In this document: piece after piece, positions 31,720 to 42,600 of the stretch
Position numbering within the stretch: the stretch's first letter is position 1
How the letters are laid out: the number at the start of each line of letters is the position of its first letter
DNA from: Propionispora sp. 2/2-37
GTDB lineage: Bacteria; Bacillota; Negativicutes; Propionisporales; Propionisporaceae
DNA length: 64,000 nt
Direction of reading: 5' to 3'
Assembly (NCBI RefSeq): GCF_001298735.1
Contig: NZ_CYSP01000016.1
Coordinates: forward strand, 29,642 to 93,641
Made by a program: the position numbers and the translations under genes
The notes under the pieces: model-generated
The model's database searches: none
What the model saw: only the letters and a program-made list of their open reading frames with translations
What the model was told of the DNA's origin: nothing

Positions 31720-31818
31720 ATGGATGGGTTTTCGCATGCCTAATGTGAAATACTTTTGAAGGTATATGGTGATGTGTGTTGAATATTCAAAAATCCTTGT
31801 GCGTAGAAGGTCTGCAAT

Positions 31819-32487
31819 ATGCAAGAGTTTTGCAGTTATGCTTCCTTAATATTAACAGGCTTGGGGATACTAGCTGGGTTGGCCGGATATTACCTGGATG
31901 CAGTCTGTTATGATGCTCTTGAACGGCTGCTGTGGACGGCTATAACTTTAATATTAGCGACAACTGGCTTAGTAACAGGGAAATTGATCCAAAGGCTGAA
32001 CTTAAGCTCCCATACGGACTTCTTAACCGGTCTCTGGAATAGGAGATACCTCTTCCTAAGGCTGGAGGAGGAAATGGCTCGCGCCGCCAGGAAGAAAAAA
32101 CCACTTTGTGTTGCGATGATTGATGCTGATGATTTTAAGACAGTGAACGATACCTATGGCCATGCGGTGGGAGATGTGCTTTTGTCCGACCTGGCGGCTA
32201 TTTTTAAGAGAAATACCCGGGCAACTGACATTGTAACGCGTTGGGGAGGCGATGAATTCGCCATAGTCTTCCCTGAGACGTCCTTGACCGATGCCTGTGA
32301 GGTCATGGAAAGGATTCGTGGTAAGGTGGAAGCGGAGATTAGCGCTTCCTATGGACTGACTATAAGCGCGGGAATAATCCCGCTAGAACATGATCAAGAC
32401 GTCAAACACCTTTTAATGAAGGCCGATCAGGCTTTGTACAAAGCAAAGGAGCGGAAGAACTCGGTTATTACCTTAACCGGCATGTAG
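31819..32487 (+). CDS. Membrane diguanylate cyclase (GGDEF)
   Basis: The 222-residue protein has two N-terminal membrane helices (about 6-25 and 37-53) and a complete GGDEF domain: DFLTGLWNRRYL at about 69, DADDFKTVNDTYGHAVGD near 99 and the active-site RWGGDEF with GGDEF at about 143-147. The I-site RxxD upstream (RATD) is present. It should make cyclic di-GMP at the inner membrane, affecting motility and biofilm choice. It is not a phage structural gene; position between lysis genes and recombinases with its own promoter suggests lysogenic-conversion cargo. Confidence 0.9.
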   Translation: MQEFCSYASLILTGLGILAGLAGYYLDAVCYDALERLLWTAITLILATTGLVTGKLIQRLNLSSHTDFLTGLWNRRYLFLRLEEEMARAARKKKPLCVAMIDADDFKTVNDTYGHAVGDVLLSDLAAIFKRNTRATDIVTRWGGDEFAIVFPETSLTDACEVMERIRGKVEAEISASYGLTISAGIIPLEHDQDVKHLLMKADQALYKAKERKNSVITLTGM

Positions 32488-32494
32488 AAGGCTT

Positions 32495-32680
32495 ATGTAT
32501 CGTAAATCACCGGAATATAAAAGAAGAGAAACCGAATTATACGACAAGATCCGGAATTTAACCGAAAGATTGGACCAATTGCGTGCGGAAGGAAAAGACA
32601 CGACTGAAATCCTCAAGCAACTTGGGGTGGCGTTGGAAGAGTTTTACCTGTTTAGGCGTAAGTTTAAAGAGGGTATTTAA
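32495..32680 (+). CDS. Small charged helical protein (61 aa)
   Basis: The peptide is a helical hairpin rich in Lys/Glu/Arg (ETELYDKIRNLTERLDQL), starting 7 bases after the cyclase stop, with AGAAGG before the ATG. It may be co-transcribed with the cyclase. No family is recognised with confidence; Spo0E-like regulators have similar size but lack support here. Confidence 0.5.
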   Translation: MYRKSPEYKRRETELYDKIRNLTERLDQLRAEGKDTTEILKQLGVALEEFYLFRRKFKEGI

Positions 32681-32832
32681 AACTTATGAATTCAGTTCAA
32701 TGATTTTGGAGGCTTGGGTGGTGACATCCAAGCCATAGTTTTTATCCCGATTAATATGTTTCCGCATCAGAATTGAGTTGCTTTGGGGCGGCAACTGAGC
32801 TAACATGTCTGCTGATGGTGGGAGGTGCAGCT

Positions 32833-34464
32833 TTGAAGAGGATATTGACCATTTCGCCCAAGGCGCAGGCAGAGACAAAAAATGCACCGCAACAGGCGAA
32901 GCTTAAGGTATGTGCATACTGCAGAGTGAGTTCAGCATCCAACGAACAAATGGCCTCCTATGAGGCACAGGTTGAGTATTACAAAAAGTTCATCCAGCAA
33001 AATCCGGCTTGGAAGTTTGTAGGTATCTACGCCGACAGCGGAGTATCCGGAACGCGAAAGACAGGGCGTACCGAATTCAACCGGATGATCAAAGACGCCG
33101 AAGACGATAAGATCGAGCTAATCGTCACCAAGTCCATTTCCCGCTTTGCACGCAACACGCTGGATTGTCTGGAGGCCGTCCGGTTTCTGAAAAACCTTGG
33201 CGTGGCCGTGTATTTCGAGCGGGAAAACATCAACACCTTAAGCGCCGAGAGTGAACTGTTGCTTAGCGTCTTGTCTTCGATCGCCCAGGAGGAAAGCCGC
33301 AGCATTTCCGACAACCTCCGCTGGGCTTATCGGAAAAAATTCCGGCAAGGGAAGGTGACCGTGGCCACAAGCAGGTTTCTCGGTTATGACACGGATGACA
33401 AAGGCCAATTGATGATTAACCAGCGGGAAGCTGAAGTTGTCAAACGAATATTTTGTGAGTATATTGCAGGCAAGGGCATTAGAACTATCATTAACGGGCT
33501 GGAGGCAGATAACATAACGACTGTAACCGGTCTTACCCGTTGGCCGGAAAGTACCATCCGCAATATTTTGACAAACGAAAAATATTGTGGCGACGCCGTC
33601 CTGCAAAAAACCTATGTTGCCGATTACCTAACGCACAAGAAGAAAAAGAACAGGGGAGAAATGCCGATGTATCGGGTCAGCGGCAATCACCGGCCGATTA
33701 TCTCGAAAGATGATTTTGACCTCGTGCAACGGCTGATGGCTCAGCGGGCGGCGGAGTATGGCAACCTGCCGGGAGACCGGAGTAAGTATGCCAGGCATTA
33801 CGCGTTTAGCGGCAAGCTGGTTTGCGGCCGGTGCGGGGCAGCCTTCAAGCGAAGGACCTGGAACAGCAAGGAGAACAGTAAGCAGATTGTCTGGCAGTGC
33901 GGCACCTACGTCAAGAAAGGGAAGGCCGCCTGCTCAATGAAAGCCCTGGACGATATTACGCTCAAGACGGTTTTTATGCGGGTATTCAATAAATTGTACA
34001 AAAACAAGGAGTCGGTACTTAAGCAGTTCATGGTGAATCTTGAAAAGACGTTTTGCTCTGGCAGAAACCACGAACAAGTGAACGACGTCGAGTTTGAGAC
34101 AGACAAGATAACCGGGAAAATCAAAGAACTGATCCGGAAGCAAATAAAGGGAATCGTTGAACCGTCAGAGTTTCAGGCGGAATATAGAAAACTTAAAGCA
34201 CGGCTGGAAATGCTGCGTAACCAGAAAAGCGGTTTCGTCCAGGAGGAAAGCAAGCTGGAAGAGGTTAAAGCCAGGACACAGAAAATAGCTGCTTTTTTGA
34301 AAGAACAGGCAAGTGCCCTGACTGAATTTGATGAAGATATTTTTTGTGCGTTGGTGGAGCGTGTAAAAGTGCTCTCGCCAACGCACTTGGTTTTTGAATT
34401 GAAAAATGGGATGGCTGTGGAGCAGAAGTTCATAAAAAGGAAAGGCATTCACGGGTTGCAATAA
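32833..34464 (+). CDS. Large serine recombinase 1
   Basis: About 543 residues. The N-terminal resolvase domain has YCRVS with catalytic Ser near residue 31, SGVSGTRKTGRTEFNRM near 76 and SISRFARNTLD near 107. The recombinase domain follows (IFCEYIAGKGIRTI), then a zinc ribbon (CGRCGAAF ... CSMKAL) and a C-terminal coiled coil. TTG 32833 lies 5 bases after GGGAGGTG and is preferred over the ATG at 32815, which overlaps that site. With the next gene it should integrate and excise the prophage. Confidence 0.93.
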   Translation: MKRILTISPKAQAETKNAPQQAKLKVCAYCRVSSASNEQMASYEAQVEYYKKFIQQNPAWKFVGIYADSGVSGTRKTGRTEFNRMIKDAEDDKIELIVTKSISRFARNTLDCLEAVRFLKNLGVAVYFERENINTLSAESELLLSVLSSIAQEESRSISDNLRWAYRKKFRQGKVTVATSRFLGYDTDDKGQLMINQREAEVVKRIFCEYIAGKGIRTIINGLEADNITTVTGLTRWPESTIRNILTNEKYCGDAVLQKTYVADYLTHKKKKNRGEMPMYRVSGNHRPIISKDDFDLVQRLMAQRAAEYGNLPGDRSKYARHYAFSGKLVCGRCGAAFKRRTWNSKENSKQIVWQCGTYVKKGKAACSMKALDDITLKTVFMRVFNKLYKNKESVLKQFMVNLEKTFCSGRNHEQVNDVEFETDKITGKIKELIRKQIKGIVEPSEFQAEYRKLKARLEMLRNQKSGFVQEESKLEEVKARTQKIAAFLKEQASALTEFDEDIFCALVERVKVLSPTHLVFELKNGMAVEQKFIKRKGIHGLQ

Positions 34465-34478
34465 AGGGAGGAGATATT

Positions 34479-36074
34479 ATGAGCAAAGTCGTTTCCGTTA
34501 TCCCGGCAAAACCGCTGCAAGTCATTAGAGGGCTGCCGGTGGAATCCAAAAAGCGTGTATGTGCTTATTGCCGGGTCAGCACCGATACGGACGAGCAGCT
34601 CAGCAGCTATGAGGCGCAGGTCACCTATTACGAAGAATACATCAAAAAGCGTCCGGACTGGGAATTTGCCGGCATCTATGCCGACGAGGGCATCACCGGC
34701 ACCAACACCAAAAACCGCACGGAATTCAACCGGATGATCGACGACTGCCTGACGGGAAGGATAGACCTGATAGTTACCAAATCCATTTCCCGTTTTGCCA
34801 GGAATACGCTGGACTGCCTGAAATACGTTCGAATGCTTAAAGATAAGGGCGTGGCGATATTTTTCGAAAAGGAAAACATCGATACGATGGACTCCAAAGG
34901 CGAAGTCCTGCTTACCATTTTGAGCTCACTGGCTCAGGACGAGTCCCGCTCGATCAGCGAAAACAGTCGGTGGGGGATTGTCCGGCGCTTCCAGCAGGGC
35001 AAGGTTCGGGTGAATCACAAGAAGTTTATTGGCTACGACAAGGATGAAAACGGCGAACTCGTTATCAACAAACAGGAAGCCGCCATTGTCAGGAGGGTTT
35101 TCACTGAATACCTTGCCGGCAAAGGCTGCAAGGCGATCGGCAAGGGCCTGGAGCGTGACGGCATTCTTACCGCCACCGGCAAAAAGGTCTGGCATGAGTC
35201 GGTCATCATGAAGATGCTGCAAAACGAGAAATATGCCGGTGATGCTCTCCTTCAAAAGACGATTACCGTGGATTTCCTGACCCATAAGCGCGTTATCAAT
35301 AAAGGGTATGTCCCACAGTATTTTGTAGAGAATAACCACCCTGCTATCATAGCTAAAGAAACCTTTCAAGCGGTGCAGACGGAGATGGAGCGCCGCAGCA
35401 AGCTTATGGGAGGGGACAAAGCCCGCAGCCGGTATACGAGCAAGTATCCTTTTTCCGGGAAGATATTCTGCAATGAATGCGGCGCGGCGTTCAGGAGAAA
35501 AAGCTGGGGCGTGGGGAAGTATAAAAAATATGTCTGGATTTGCCGGACTCGCGATGAACAAGGGCCGAATGGGTGCAGTATGCAGGCGGTGGATGAGGAC
35601 AAACTGCGGGAAGCGTTTGTGCGGGTTATGAATAGGCTTATAACGGACAAAGATACTTTTGTTGCCCGCATGACCGAGAATATCGAGAAGGTTTTCACTG
35701 AGCAGGCCAGCGCCATTGATGTGGCGGCTATTGGCGGGCGTCTGGAAGAACTGCGTACCGAGATTGGCGCGCTGGTCAGGCTGAATTTGACGGCCGGGAT
35801 AGATGATGATATTTATGCCGAAGAATACAGTCGGATAGCCGGCGAAATAGAGGTGTTGCGTAGCAAAAGGGCGGGGGTTATGCAGGCCGAAACGATGCGT
35901 CAGGAAATGCGCGGTCGGTTGCGCGAGATAGCTAGGGTTCTGCGGGATATGGACAGTGTACGGGAATTTGACGAGGAGCTGTTCGGGATGCTGGTTGAGC
36001 GGATAAGGGTAATAAATCTGGTACAGGTTGAGTTTGTATTGCAGTCGGGGGTTGGGGTAGTAGAAATACTTTAA
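34479..36074 (+). CDS. Large serine recombinase 2
   Basis: The 531-residue protein has the same architecture as its upstream neighbour: AYCRVSTDTDEQ with the nucleophilic Ser near residue 31, DEGITGTNTKNRTEFNRM, SISRFARNTLD, the recombinase domain, a zinc ribbon (CNECGAAFRRK ... CSMQAV) and a coiled coil. The two are clearly paralogous by eye. ATG 34479 follows GGGAGGAG. Paired recombinases may act as a heteromeric integrase or divide integration and excision. This is the last recognisable gene of the prophage. Confidence 0.93.
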   Translation: MSKVVSVIPAKPLQVIRGLPVESKKRVCAYCRVSTDTDEQLSSYEAQVTYYEEYIKKRPDWEFAGIYADEGITGTNTKNRTEFNRMIDDCLTGRIDLIVTKSISRFARNTLDCLKYVRMLKDKGVAIFFEKENIDTMDSKGEVLLTILSSLAQDESRSISENSRWGIVRRFQQGKVRVNHKKFIGYDKDENGELVINKQEAAIVRRVFTEYLAGKGCKAIGKGLERDGILTATGKKVWHESVIMKMLQNEKYAGDALLQKTITVDFLTHKRVINKGYVPQYFVENNHPAIIAKETFQAVQTEMERRSKLMGGDKARSRYTSKYPFSGKIFCNECGAAFRRKSWGVGKYKKYVWICRTRDEQGPNGCSMQAVDEDKLREAFVRVMNRLITDKDTFVARMTENIEKVFTEQASAIDVAAIGGRLEELRTEIGALVRLNLTAGIDDDIYAEEYSRIAGEIEVLRSKRAGVMQAETMRQEMRGRLREIARVLRDMDSVREFDEELFGMLVERIRVINLVQVEFVLQSGVGVVEIL

Positions 36075-36513
36075 GTAGCAGTATAGTTTGTTTTCATAGA
36101 TCAAAAACAGCTTTCTGGACGGTTGTGATGTGGTGGCTAAAAAATGGACAATGCTAGCTTTCCAGAGGGGTTATCAGTTTTTATGGGTTCATGAGTTTCA
36201 GATTGCATTACATTCAACGCAAGCAAAATCCTTCGTTTCGCCACATAGAATTTTGCTTTGAGAAAAGTATTTCAACCTCTAACGGATTAAGGATTATTTC
36301 TGAACCGTACGTCAAAAGAGAATGAAAATTTTGCCGTGCGTATGCCGATAATGTGGTCTTACGTTTGGTCGGAAATTAGTCGGGAGCCAGGGTATTTTTC
36401 GTCTGGATGTTTTTACTTTTTAGACAAAAAACCTAAGGTGCGAGGGCTTTTGTCGAGCAGGACACTAAAGCTTTGAGCGCCAATATATTGGATAATCAAA
36501 GCGGGAGGTAACT
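36075..36513. other. Non-coding region likely holding the prophage right end
   Basis: About 440 AT-rich bases with no supported gene separate recombinase 2 from the host addB gene. Phages with serine integrases carry attP beside the integrase, so attR is expected here. No core repeat can be fixed without the left end, which lies outside the window. Confidence 0.4.
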
Positions 36514-39500
36514 ATGCCGAATCTATATTGCACGCCTTTGGGCGGAACGGTTCGCGACCGATTCGTCCGGTCGCTGTCGGAGGCCGTGGTTGCCGGCCGG
36601 GGCCGAGAAGAGGCTTATTTACTGCCAAGCTCCTATTTGCTAAACGAGGTTAGGCAGCACATGCGGGACATGGGGTTGTCTGGCTACGAGCAACCAAATC
36701 TATTATCATTTGACGAACTTGTGGACGAAATCCTGCACCTGGCAGGGGTGCGACGGTGGTTTATGGACCGGATGACCCAGGAGCTGTTGGTGAACAAGGT
36801 GTTGGCCGAGGTTAGAAGCAGTGAGGGTTTGCCATATTTCAGCTCTATCGCCGAATTTCCCGGCTATGTGAGCGCGGTGACCAGCTTGCTGGCTGAGATC
36901 AAACGGACAGGCGCATCGCCGGATGAGTTTGCCGCTACGGCTGCAGCCCGGGAATGGCCGGCTAAAGACCAAGAGATCCATGCCATTTACTGTGCCTATC
37001 AAGACAGCTTAGCTAAGCTTGGGCTGACCGACCTTGAGGAAAAGTACTTTCTGGCAATTCAGGCGTTGGACGCGGGCCAAGCTGCACTACCATACCATCG
37101 ACTTTTCATCAGTGAATTTTATATCCTGACGCCGTTGCAGGTGGAGTTGGTAAGACGGCTGAATAGGACGGTCACTTTAGAGATTGGTATGATCTATGAA
37201 AAAAACCGCCCCGAGCTGTTCGCAGCGGTGGAGTCCACCTATTCGGAACTTGTGGGTATGGGTTTTACACCTTACTTTCCTGCCGTTAGCCGGACATCGG
37301 CGGCTGGTCTCGATCACGCTAGACGTTTTCTGTTTGCGACTGATTCGGTACCTATCGCGGCCGACGGAGCGGTGGAATTTGTCAGCAGCCCCAGTCGCGA
37401 AAAGGAAATGGCGGTGATAGCCGCTAAAATCAAAAATCTACTGCTGACTGGTGCTTACCGCCCGGAGCAGGTGGCGGTGGTCGTACGGGATACCGGAATA
37501 TACAAGGAGTTTCGCAATATTTGCGGCGAATTCGGTATCCCAGTTAGTCTTCCCCGGGAGGAGCAGCTCAAGGACCAGCCGCTTGTCAGAATGTTGGCTA
37601 ATGTATGCGCCGCCCGAATGACGAACGGGGCGCGCCATGCGGTCATTAACCTAATGAAGTCGCCTTTCTGTCCGGAACTCGCCGGCTTTGACGCTGACGA
37701 CCTGGAGCAGCAAGCTCTCGACCATGTCGTTCGAACATGGGATGATTGGTTTAGCCTGTTCGAGCAGCGGCCGGGCGGGGCGGAAAACTCCGCCCGCCGG
37801 GCCAGTTTTGACAGGTTGCGCAATTTGGTGGGCAGGCTGCCGAAACAGGGCACCTGCCGCCGGCTGACGGATGCTTTCAAGGAGTTTGTCGTTGCAATAG
37901 CTGTGGCCAAAAGGTTGGGAGAGGCTCGCCGCCTGGGTCTACTGACACAGGAAAGACTGAAGGCGGGATTGCTGACGCTGCAAATTATCTACGACACGCT
38001 GGATGAGATGGAACAGGGGTTCGCCATGGTGGGAGAAGAGGAGAAAAAGCTGACACTGTCGGAGTTTCTTGTTTATTTTCATAAGGCATTGGCCGGAAAA
38101 ACGATGATTCTGGAAAGCTATAACGCTTCCGGCGTACAGGTGGTGAGCCCGTCCGGAGTTCGGGGGACAACCTTCAGGGCGGTGTTTGTCCTCGGGTTGA
38201 CCGAGGGCGAATTTCCGCTACGAGACCGGGATAATTGGCTGTATAATGAGGGCGATCGCACTCTTTTCGGCAGCCTCGGGTTGGATTTGATGAACGCCGT
38301 TCGCCGCCGGGCGGAAGAAGACTTATACTTCGCAGTAGCGGTAGCGCTAGCAGACGACTTTTTGGTGCTGAGCGGTTGTGAGGACGCCGAAACAATGCTT
38401 TCGCCTTATATGGACGAGATCGCTCGCCTGTTTATCGCCGGTAGCGTTACTTGGCGAAAATACGGGCCAGGCGAACTGTTTTCTACCGAGTATGACGCGC
38501 TTTATTCCGGCAGGGAACTGGCCGGCAGGGCTCTCCTGGACATTTTTACATCCGGTGACTGCCGCGAGGAGGCAACCGCCGCCAATTATGTACTGGCCAA
38601 TATTCTGGACAGCGACTTTGGACGGCGGGCGGCGGGTGAACAACAGCGAGCCGGGAATTTCGGCGCCTACGGGGGGATACTGCAGGCACCGGCGACGGTT
38701 GCCGCCTGCCGAATGATAACGGAGTTCAGCATTTCGGCGCTTGAAGATTACGCCCGTTGCCCCTTCATATATTTCGCCAAGCGGATTCTGCGTTTGGACG
38801 ACTGGGAGGAAAAAACCGAAGAAGCTGGTCATGATCTTGTCGGTACAGTTTACCATGAAGTGCTGAGCGTTTTTCTCCGCGCCCACAAGGGCGAGATTCT
38901 GCGATCGGACCGTATGGAAGACTATTTGGCCCAACTGCAGGCTGAACTGGAAGCCGTGGTGGGCCAACTGACCAAAGCCAAAATCATCATTCCAGGCAAG
39001 CTTTGGGATTTCCAGCGCCAGCACATCACCCGGGTCTTGCGCCGTTGGCTGGAATTCGAGATCAAGGAACAGAACGGCGACGGCCTTGTCTTTACTCCGG
39101 TTTTTCTCGAATGGGGCTTCGGCCTTCCGGTCAAGGAGGGGATGGACGAGGCGTCGGTTACACCGCCGCTCTCTCTTGTGATGGATAACTGCGAGGTGAA
39201 GATTGTCGGTAAAGTAGATCGTATCGACAAAGCGGGAGACTATTTGACAGTGGTGGACTATAAACGTAAATCTTGCCCTTCATTTCGTGACTTGGCCGAG
39301 GGGACGGATCTTCAGGTGGCCTTATACATCCTGGCGGCGGAGCGATTGTTATATACCGAAGGCAACACAGTGGCTGGAGGAGGATATTATTCGATTGAAG
39401 GGACCAGAAAGGAAGGGGGCATGTGGCGGGCCAAACTGGCGAAGGGCATCCGGCACCGGGCCGCCAAACGAGCCGGCAACCTGACGGAGCAGGAGTGGCA

Positions 39501-39675
39501 GGCCCTGCAGGCGGAGGTGTGCCGTAAGATATTCGGTTATGTGAAAGGTATTCAGGCCGGAAAATTTCCTGCGGCGCCATCAGGTGATTGTCCGCCTTAC
39601 TGCGTAGCTCGCACCATTTGCCGTTTTCAGCGGCGAAACGGCTACCATCAGGAGGGAGGTGAGGGCGATGCCTGA
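36514..39675 (+). CDS. addB: ATP-dependent helicase/nuclease subunit AddB
   Basis: The 1053-residue protein matches AddB in length, in the inactive helicase-like first half and in the C-terminal RecB-type nuclease. Iron-sulphur ligands are visible as Cys in DYARCPFIYF near 749 and in the terminal CPPYCVARTIC near 1028-1038; nuclease residues lie in VDRID and VVDYKRK near 908-922. The N-terminus (YCTPLGGTVRDR) lacks the usual Walker A lysine, so its ATPase may be lost. With AddA it resects double-strand breaks. It overlaps addA by 8 bases. Confidence 0.92.
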   Translation: MPNLYCTPLGGTVRDRFVRSLSEAVVAGRGREEAYLLPSSYLLNEVRQHMRDMGLSGYEQPNLLSFDELVDEILHLAGVRRWFMDRMTQELLVNKVLAEVRSSEGLPYFSSIAEFPGYVSAVTSLLAEIKRTGASPDEFAATAAAREWPAKDQEIHAIYCAYQDSLAKLGLTDLEEKYFLAIQALDAGQAALPYHRLFISEFYILTPLQVELVRRLNRTVTLEIGMIYEKNRPELFAAVESTYSELVGMGFTPYFPAVSRTSAAGLDHARRFLFATDSVPIAADGAVEFVSSPSREKEMAVIAAKIKNLLLTGAYRPEQVAVVVRDTGIYKEFRNICGEFGIPVSLPREEQLKDQPLVRMLANVCAARMTNGARHAVINLMKSPFCPELAGFDADDLEQQALDHVVRTWDDWFSLFEQRPGGAENSARRASFDRLRNLVGRLPKQGTCRRLTDAFKEFVVAIAVAKRLGEARRLGLLTQERLKAGLLTLQIIYDTLDEMEQGFAMVGEEEKKLTLSEFLVYFHKALAGKTMILESYNASGVQVVSPSGVRGTTFRAVFVLGLTEGEFPLRDRDNWLYNEGDRTLFGSLGLDLMNAVRRRAEEDLYFAVAVALADDFLVLSGCEDAETMLSPYMDEIARLFIAGSVTWRKYGPGELFSTEYDALYSGRELAGRALLDIFTSGDCREEATAANYVLANILDSDFGRRAAGEQQRAGNFGAYGGILQAPATVAACRMITEFSISALEDYARCPFIYFAKRILRLDDWEEKTEEAGHDLVGTVYHEVLSVFLRAHKGEILRSDRMEDYLAQLQAELEAVVGQLTKAKIIIPGKLWDFQRQHITRVLRRWLEFEIKEQNGDGLVFTPVFLEWGFGLPVKEGMDEASVTPPLSLVMDNCEVKIVGKVDRIDKAGDYLTVVDYKRKSCPSFRDLAEGTDLQVALYILAAERLLYTEGNTVAGGGYYSIEGTRKEGGMWRAKLAKGIRHRAAKRAGNLTEQEWQALQAEVCRKIFGYVKGIQAGKFPAAPSGDCPPYCVARTICRFQRRNGYHQEGGEGDA

Positions 39676-42600
39676 TTTTACACCGGCGCAAGTCAGGGCT
39701 ATTGAAAGCCTGGGGACTAACGTCGCTGTGTCGGCCGGAGCCGGAGCCGGCAAGACTAGGGTGCTGGTGGAACGGTATCTTCATATTCTCCGCCAGGGGC
39801 AGGCCAAGTGTGACGAAATTCTCGCCGTCACCTTCACTAACAAGGCCGCCAAGGAAATGAAAGAACGTATCCGGGCCAAGGCGGTGGAACTGGCCGAAGG
39901 GGCGGCGACGGAAGAAGAGCGCCGCTTATGGCGTGAGGTGAAGGGGCAAATGGAGTATGCGGCCATTGGCACCTTCCACAGCTTCTGCGCCCGGGTGTTG
40001 CGGGATAACCCGGTGGAGGCCGCGCTGGACCCCCAGTTTAAAGTCCTGGACGAAACGGCGGCCTCACTGCTATTAGAGAAGGCAATCGATGAGACTTTTG
40101 AAACCGGTCTGGCGGACAACGCCGAATGGCTGGGGCGGCTGCTGACCAATTACGATAAAGCGCAATTGACCTTCGTTCTGCCTGGCATTTACGAGAAATT
40201 GAGCGCGAGGGGCATGCTTACCGCCGATTTGGCAGAACGGCTGACCAGACCTTACCGACATGCTGTCGCCGAAGTAGGCAAGAACAGGGGTGAGTTGTCT
40301 GAAAAATGTCTGGAACTGATTGCCTTAAAAAACGAGTTAGACGAAAAAAGTGCGAATTTTGTCTGGTTGGAACGACTGGAACGGAATTGGGGTGAGATCG
40401 CCGCCGCCATCAAGGCGGCCGGCGGTGAGAACGAAAATGCCCTTGCAGTATTGCACAGCTATTTGGACGGTCTTGACCGGCGCTCCAAGGGAAAGGAAAT
40501 TATAGCCGCCGTAAAAGAGACGCTGTCAGCCCTTGATCAAGCTCAGGCCGATAGGCTGGCGCTGACCGTGATCCCGGACCTTTGTCGACTGCTGCTGGCT
40601 ATTCATTCGGTTATGGATAGTTATAAGCAGGAGCACCGGGTACTGACCTTCGCCGATCTAGAGTTGCGGACCGTCGATCTACTGAAAAACGCTGCCGGGG
40701 TGCGGCAAAAGTATTGCCAGAAGATTCGTCAGATCATGGTCGACGAATTTCAGGATACCAACGAGCTTCAGCGACAGATCATTTATCTGTTGGCCGGAGG
40801 CGACGTCGAGAAGCTTTATGGCAACAAGCTGTTCGTTGTCGGCGACGCCAAACAGTCCATCTACCGTTTCCGCGGCGCTGACGTCAGTGTGTTCGAACAG
40901 GTGCGGCAAGAAATCTCGGCCGGCGGTGGCGATCTTATTGAACTTGATGTCAATTTTCGTTCGATGGATGATTTGATTGCGCTGTACAATGAATGTTTCG
41001 GCGCTCTTATGGGTACGGCGGAGGATGAAACAGCCTTTGCGCCGTTGCGGTCGCACCGTCGCGGAAAAGGTCCGGAACCTGGGGCCGAACTGCTGGTGGC
41101 CAAGGATAAAGCGGAAGACTGGCGCAGCGATCGGGAAACTGAAGCTGCCGCCGTCGCCCGGCGCATCAGGGCGATGGTCGGGGGAGGTGAACGGTTGATA
41201 AACCGAGACACCGAGCCGCGGGCGGTGCAATACGGCGATATAGCCATTTTGTTCCGCACCGCCAAGGACATTGACACTTATGCCGCAGCACTGCAAGACT
41301 ATGGCATTCCTTATTATATTGTCGGCGGCCGGGGATTTTACGGCTGCCAGGAAATTGTCGATGTACTCAATCTGTTGAAGGTGGTAGACAACCATTTACA
41401 GGAAACGGCGCTGGCCGGGGTTTTGCGTTCGCCGATGTTCCTACTGGCCGATGAGACGTTGGTGCGTTTGAAGGAGGGCGGCTCCAGCCTTTGGCAGGGG
41501 CTGGAGCGACATATGGCCATTCCTGAACTGACTGAACCGGAACGATTAGTTGTTGCCAGAGCCTGGCAGGTTCTCAAAAAGCTATACGACTTGCGAGGCA
41601 TGATGGGGACAGCCGAACTGATACGACTGGCTTTGAAGGAAACCGGCTATGCGAATTTGGTGCTGACTCAGTTCATGGGACAGCAAAAGTACGCCAACCT
41701 GACCAAGTTGGTCAGGTTGGCCGACGATTACGAACAACAGGGAATGTTCACGTTGGGAGATTTCTTGCGCTATGTGGACAAACTGGTTGACGGCGATATC
41801 CAGGAGGGTGAAGCGCAACTGGAAAGTGAAGGCGGCGACACCGTAAAGTTCATGACCATACATAAAGCCAAGGGACTGGAGTTCCCGGTTGTGTTTTTGC
41901 CTGATTTGCACCGAAAATTCAAAGATGAAATAGCTGCCGTGCTGTTTAACTCTGAACTGGGTATTGGGCTAAAAGTGCCAGGCGCCGGCGGCGGGGTGAC
42001 AGCGTCTTCTGTTTACCGGCGTATTGCGGCTGTGGAAAAACGCTTGGCACAGATGGAACTGAAGCGACTGCTTTACGTTGCCTTCACCCGCGCCAAAGAC
42101 TACCTTGTATTGTCGGCCGAGGCGAATAAGGTGGTCAGCGACAAGGAGTTTAGCAAACTAAACACTTGGCTGGAATGGCTGGGATGGATATACGGGTTCT
42201 CAGCGATTGCCGATCTGTCGGACTCGCTAAATGACGGTAAAATTCAGGTAGTGCTTCGAGACACCAGAGAAGAAAAAACGCCGCGAATTAACCGCGGCGG
42301 ATGGCCTAAGAGTACCGAGGTGCAGCCCGAATGGCTAAACCGCATCGAGCGCAACATCGCACCAGTGTCCACAGATACTAACGGCAACAGAACTTTTTCC
42401 GCCAGCCATATTCTAAAATTCCGCCAGTGCCCACGGGCGTTTTATTACTTGTTTCACAGCGGATTACCGGAGGTGGCCGACTATGCTGCCAATAACGCCG
42501 GTGACGGTCCGCCCGGCCATCTGACCGGATCGGTGCTGCACCGCTGCCTGGAACTGCTTGCGCCGGGAATGCTCTGGCAGGACTGCCTTAGCCGCGCAGC

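Noticed and set aside
34926..36104. Minus-strand open frame of 392 codons
   Set aside because: It mirrors serine recombinase 2, which has complete motifs; the minus frame has no recognisable domain.
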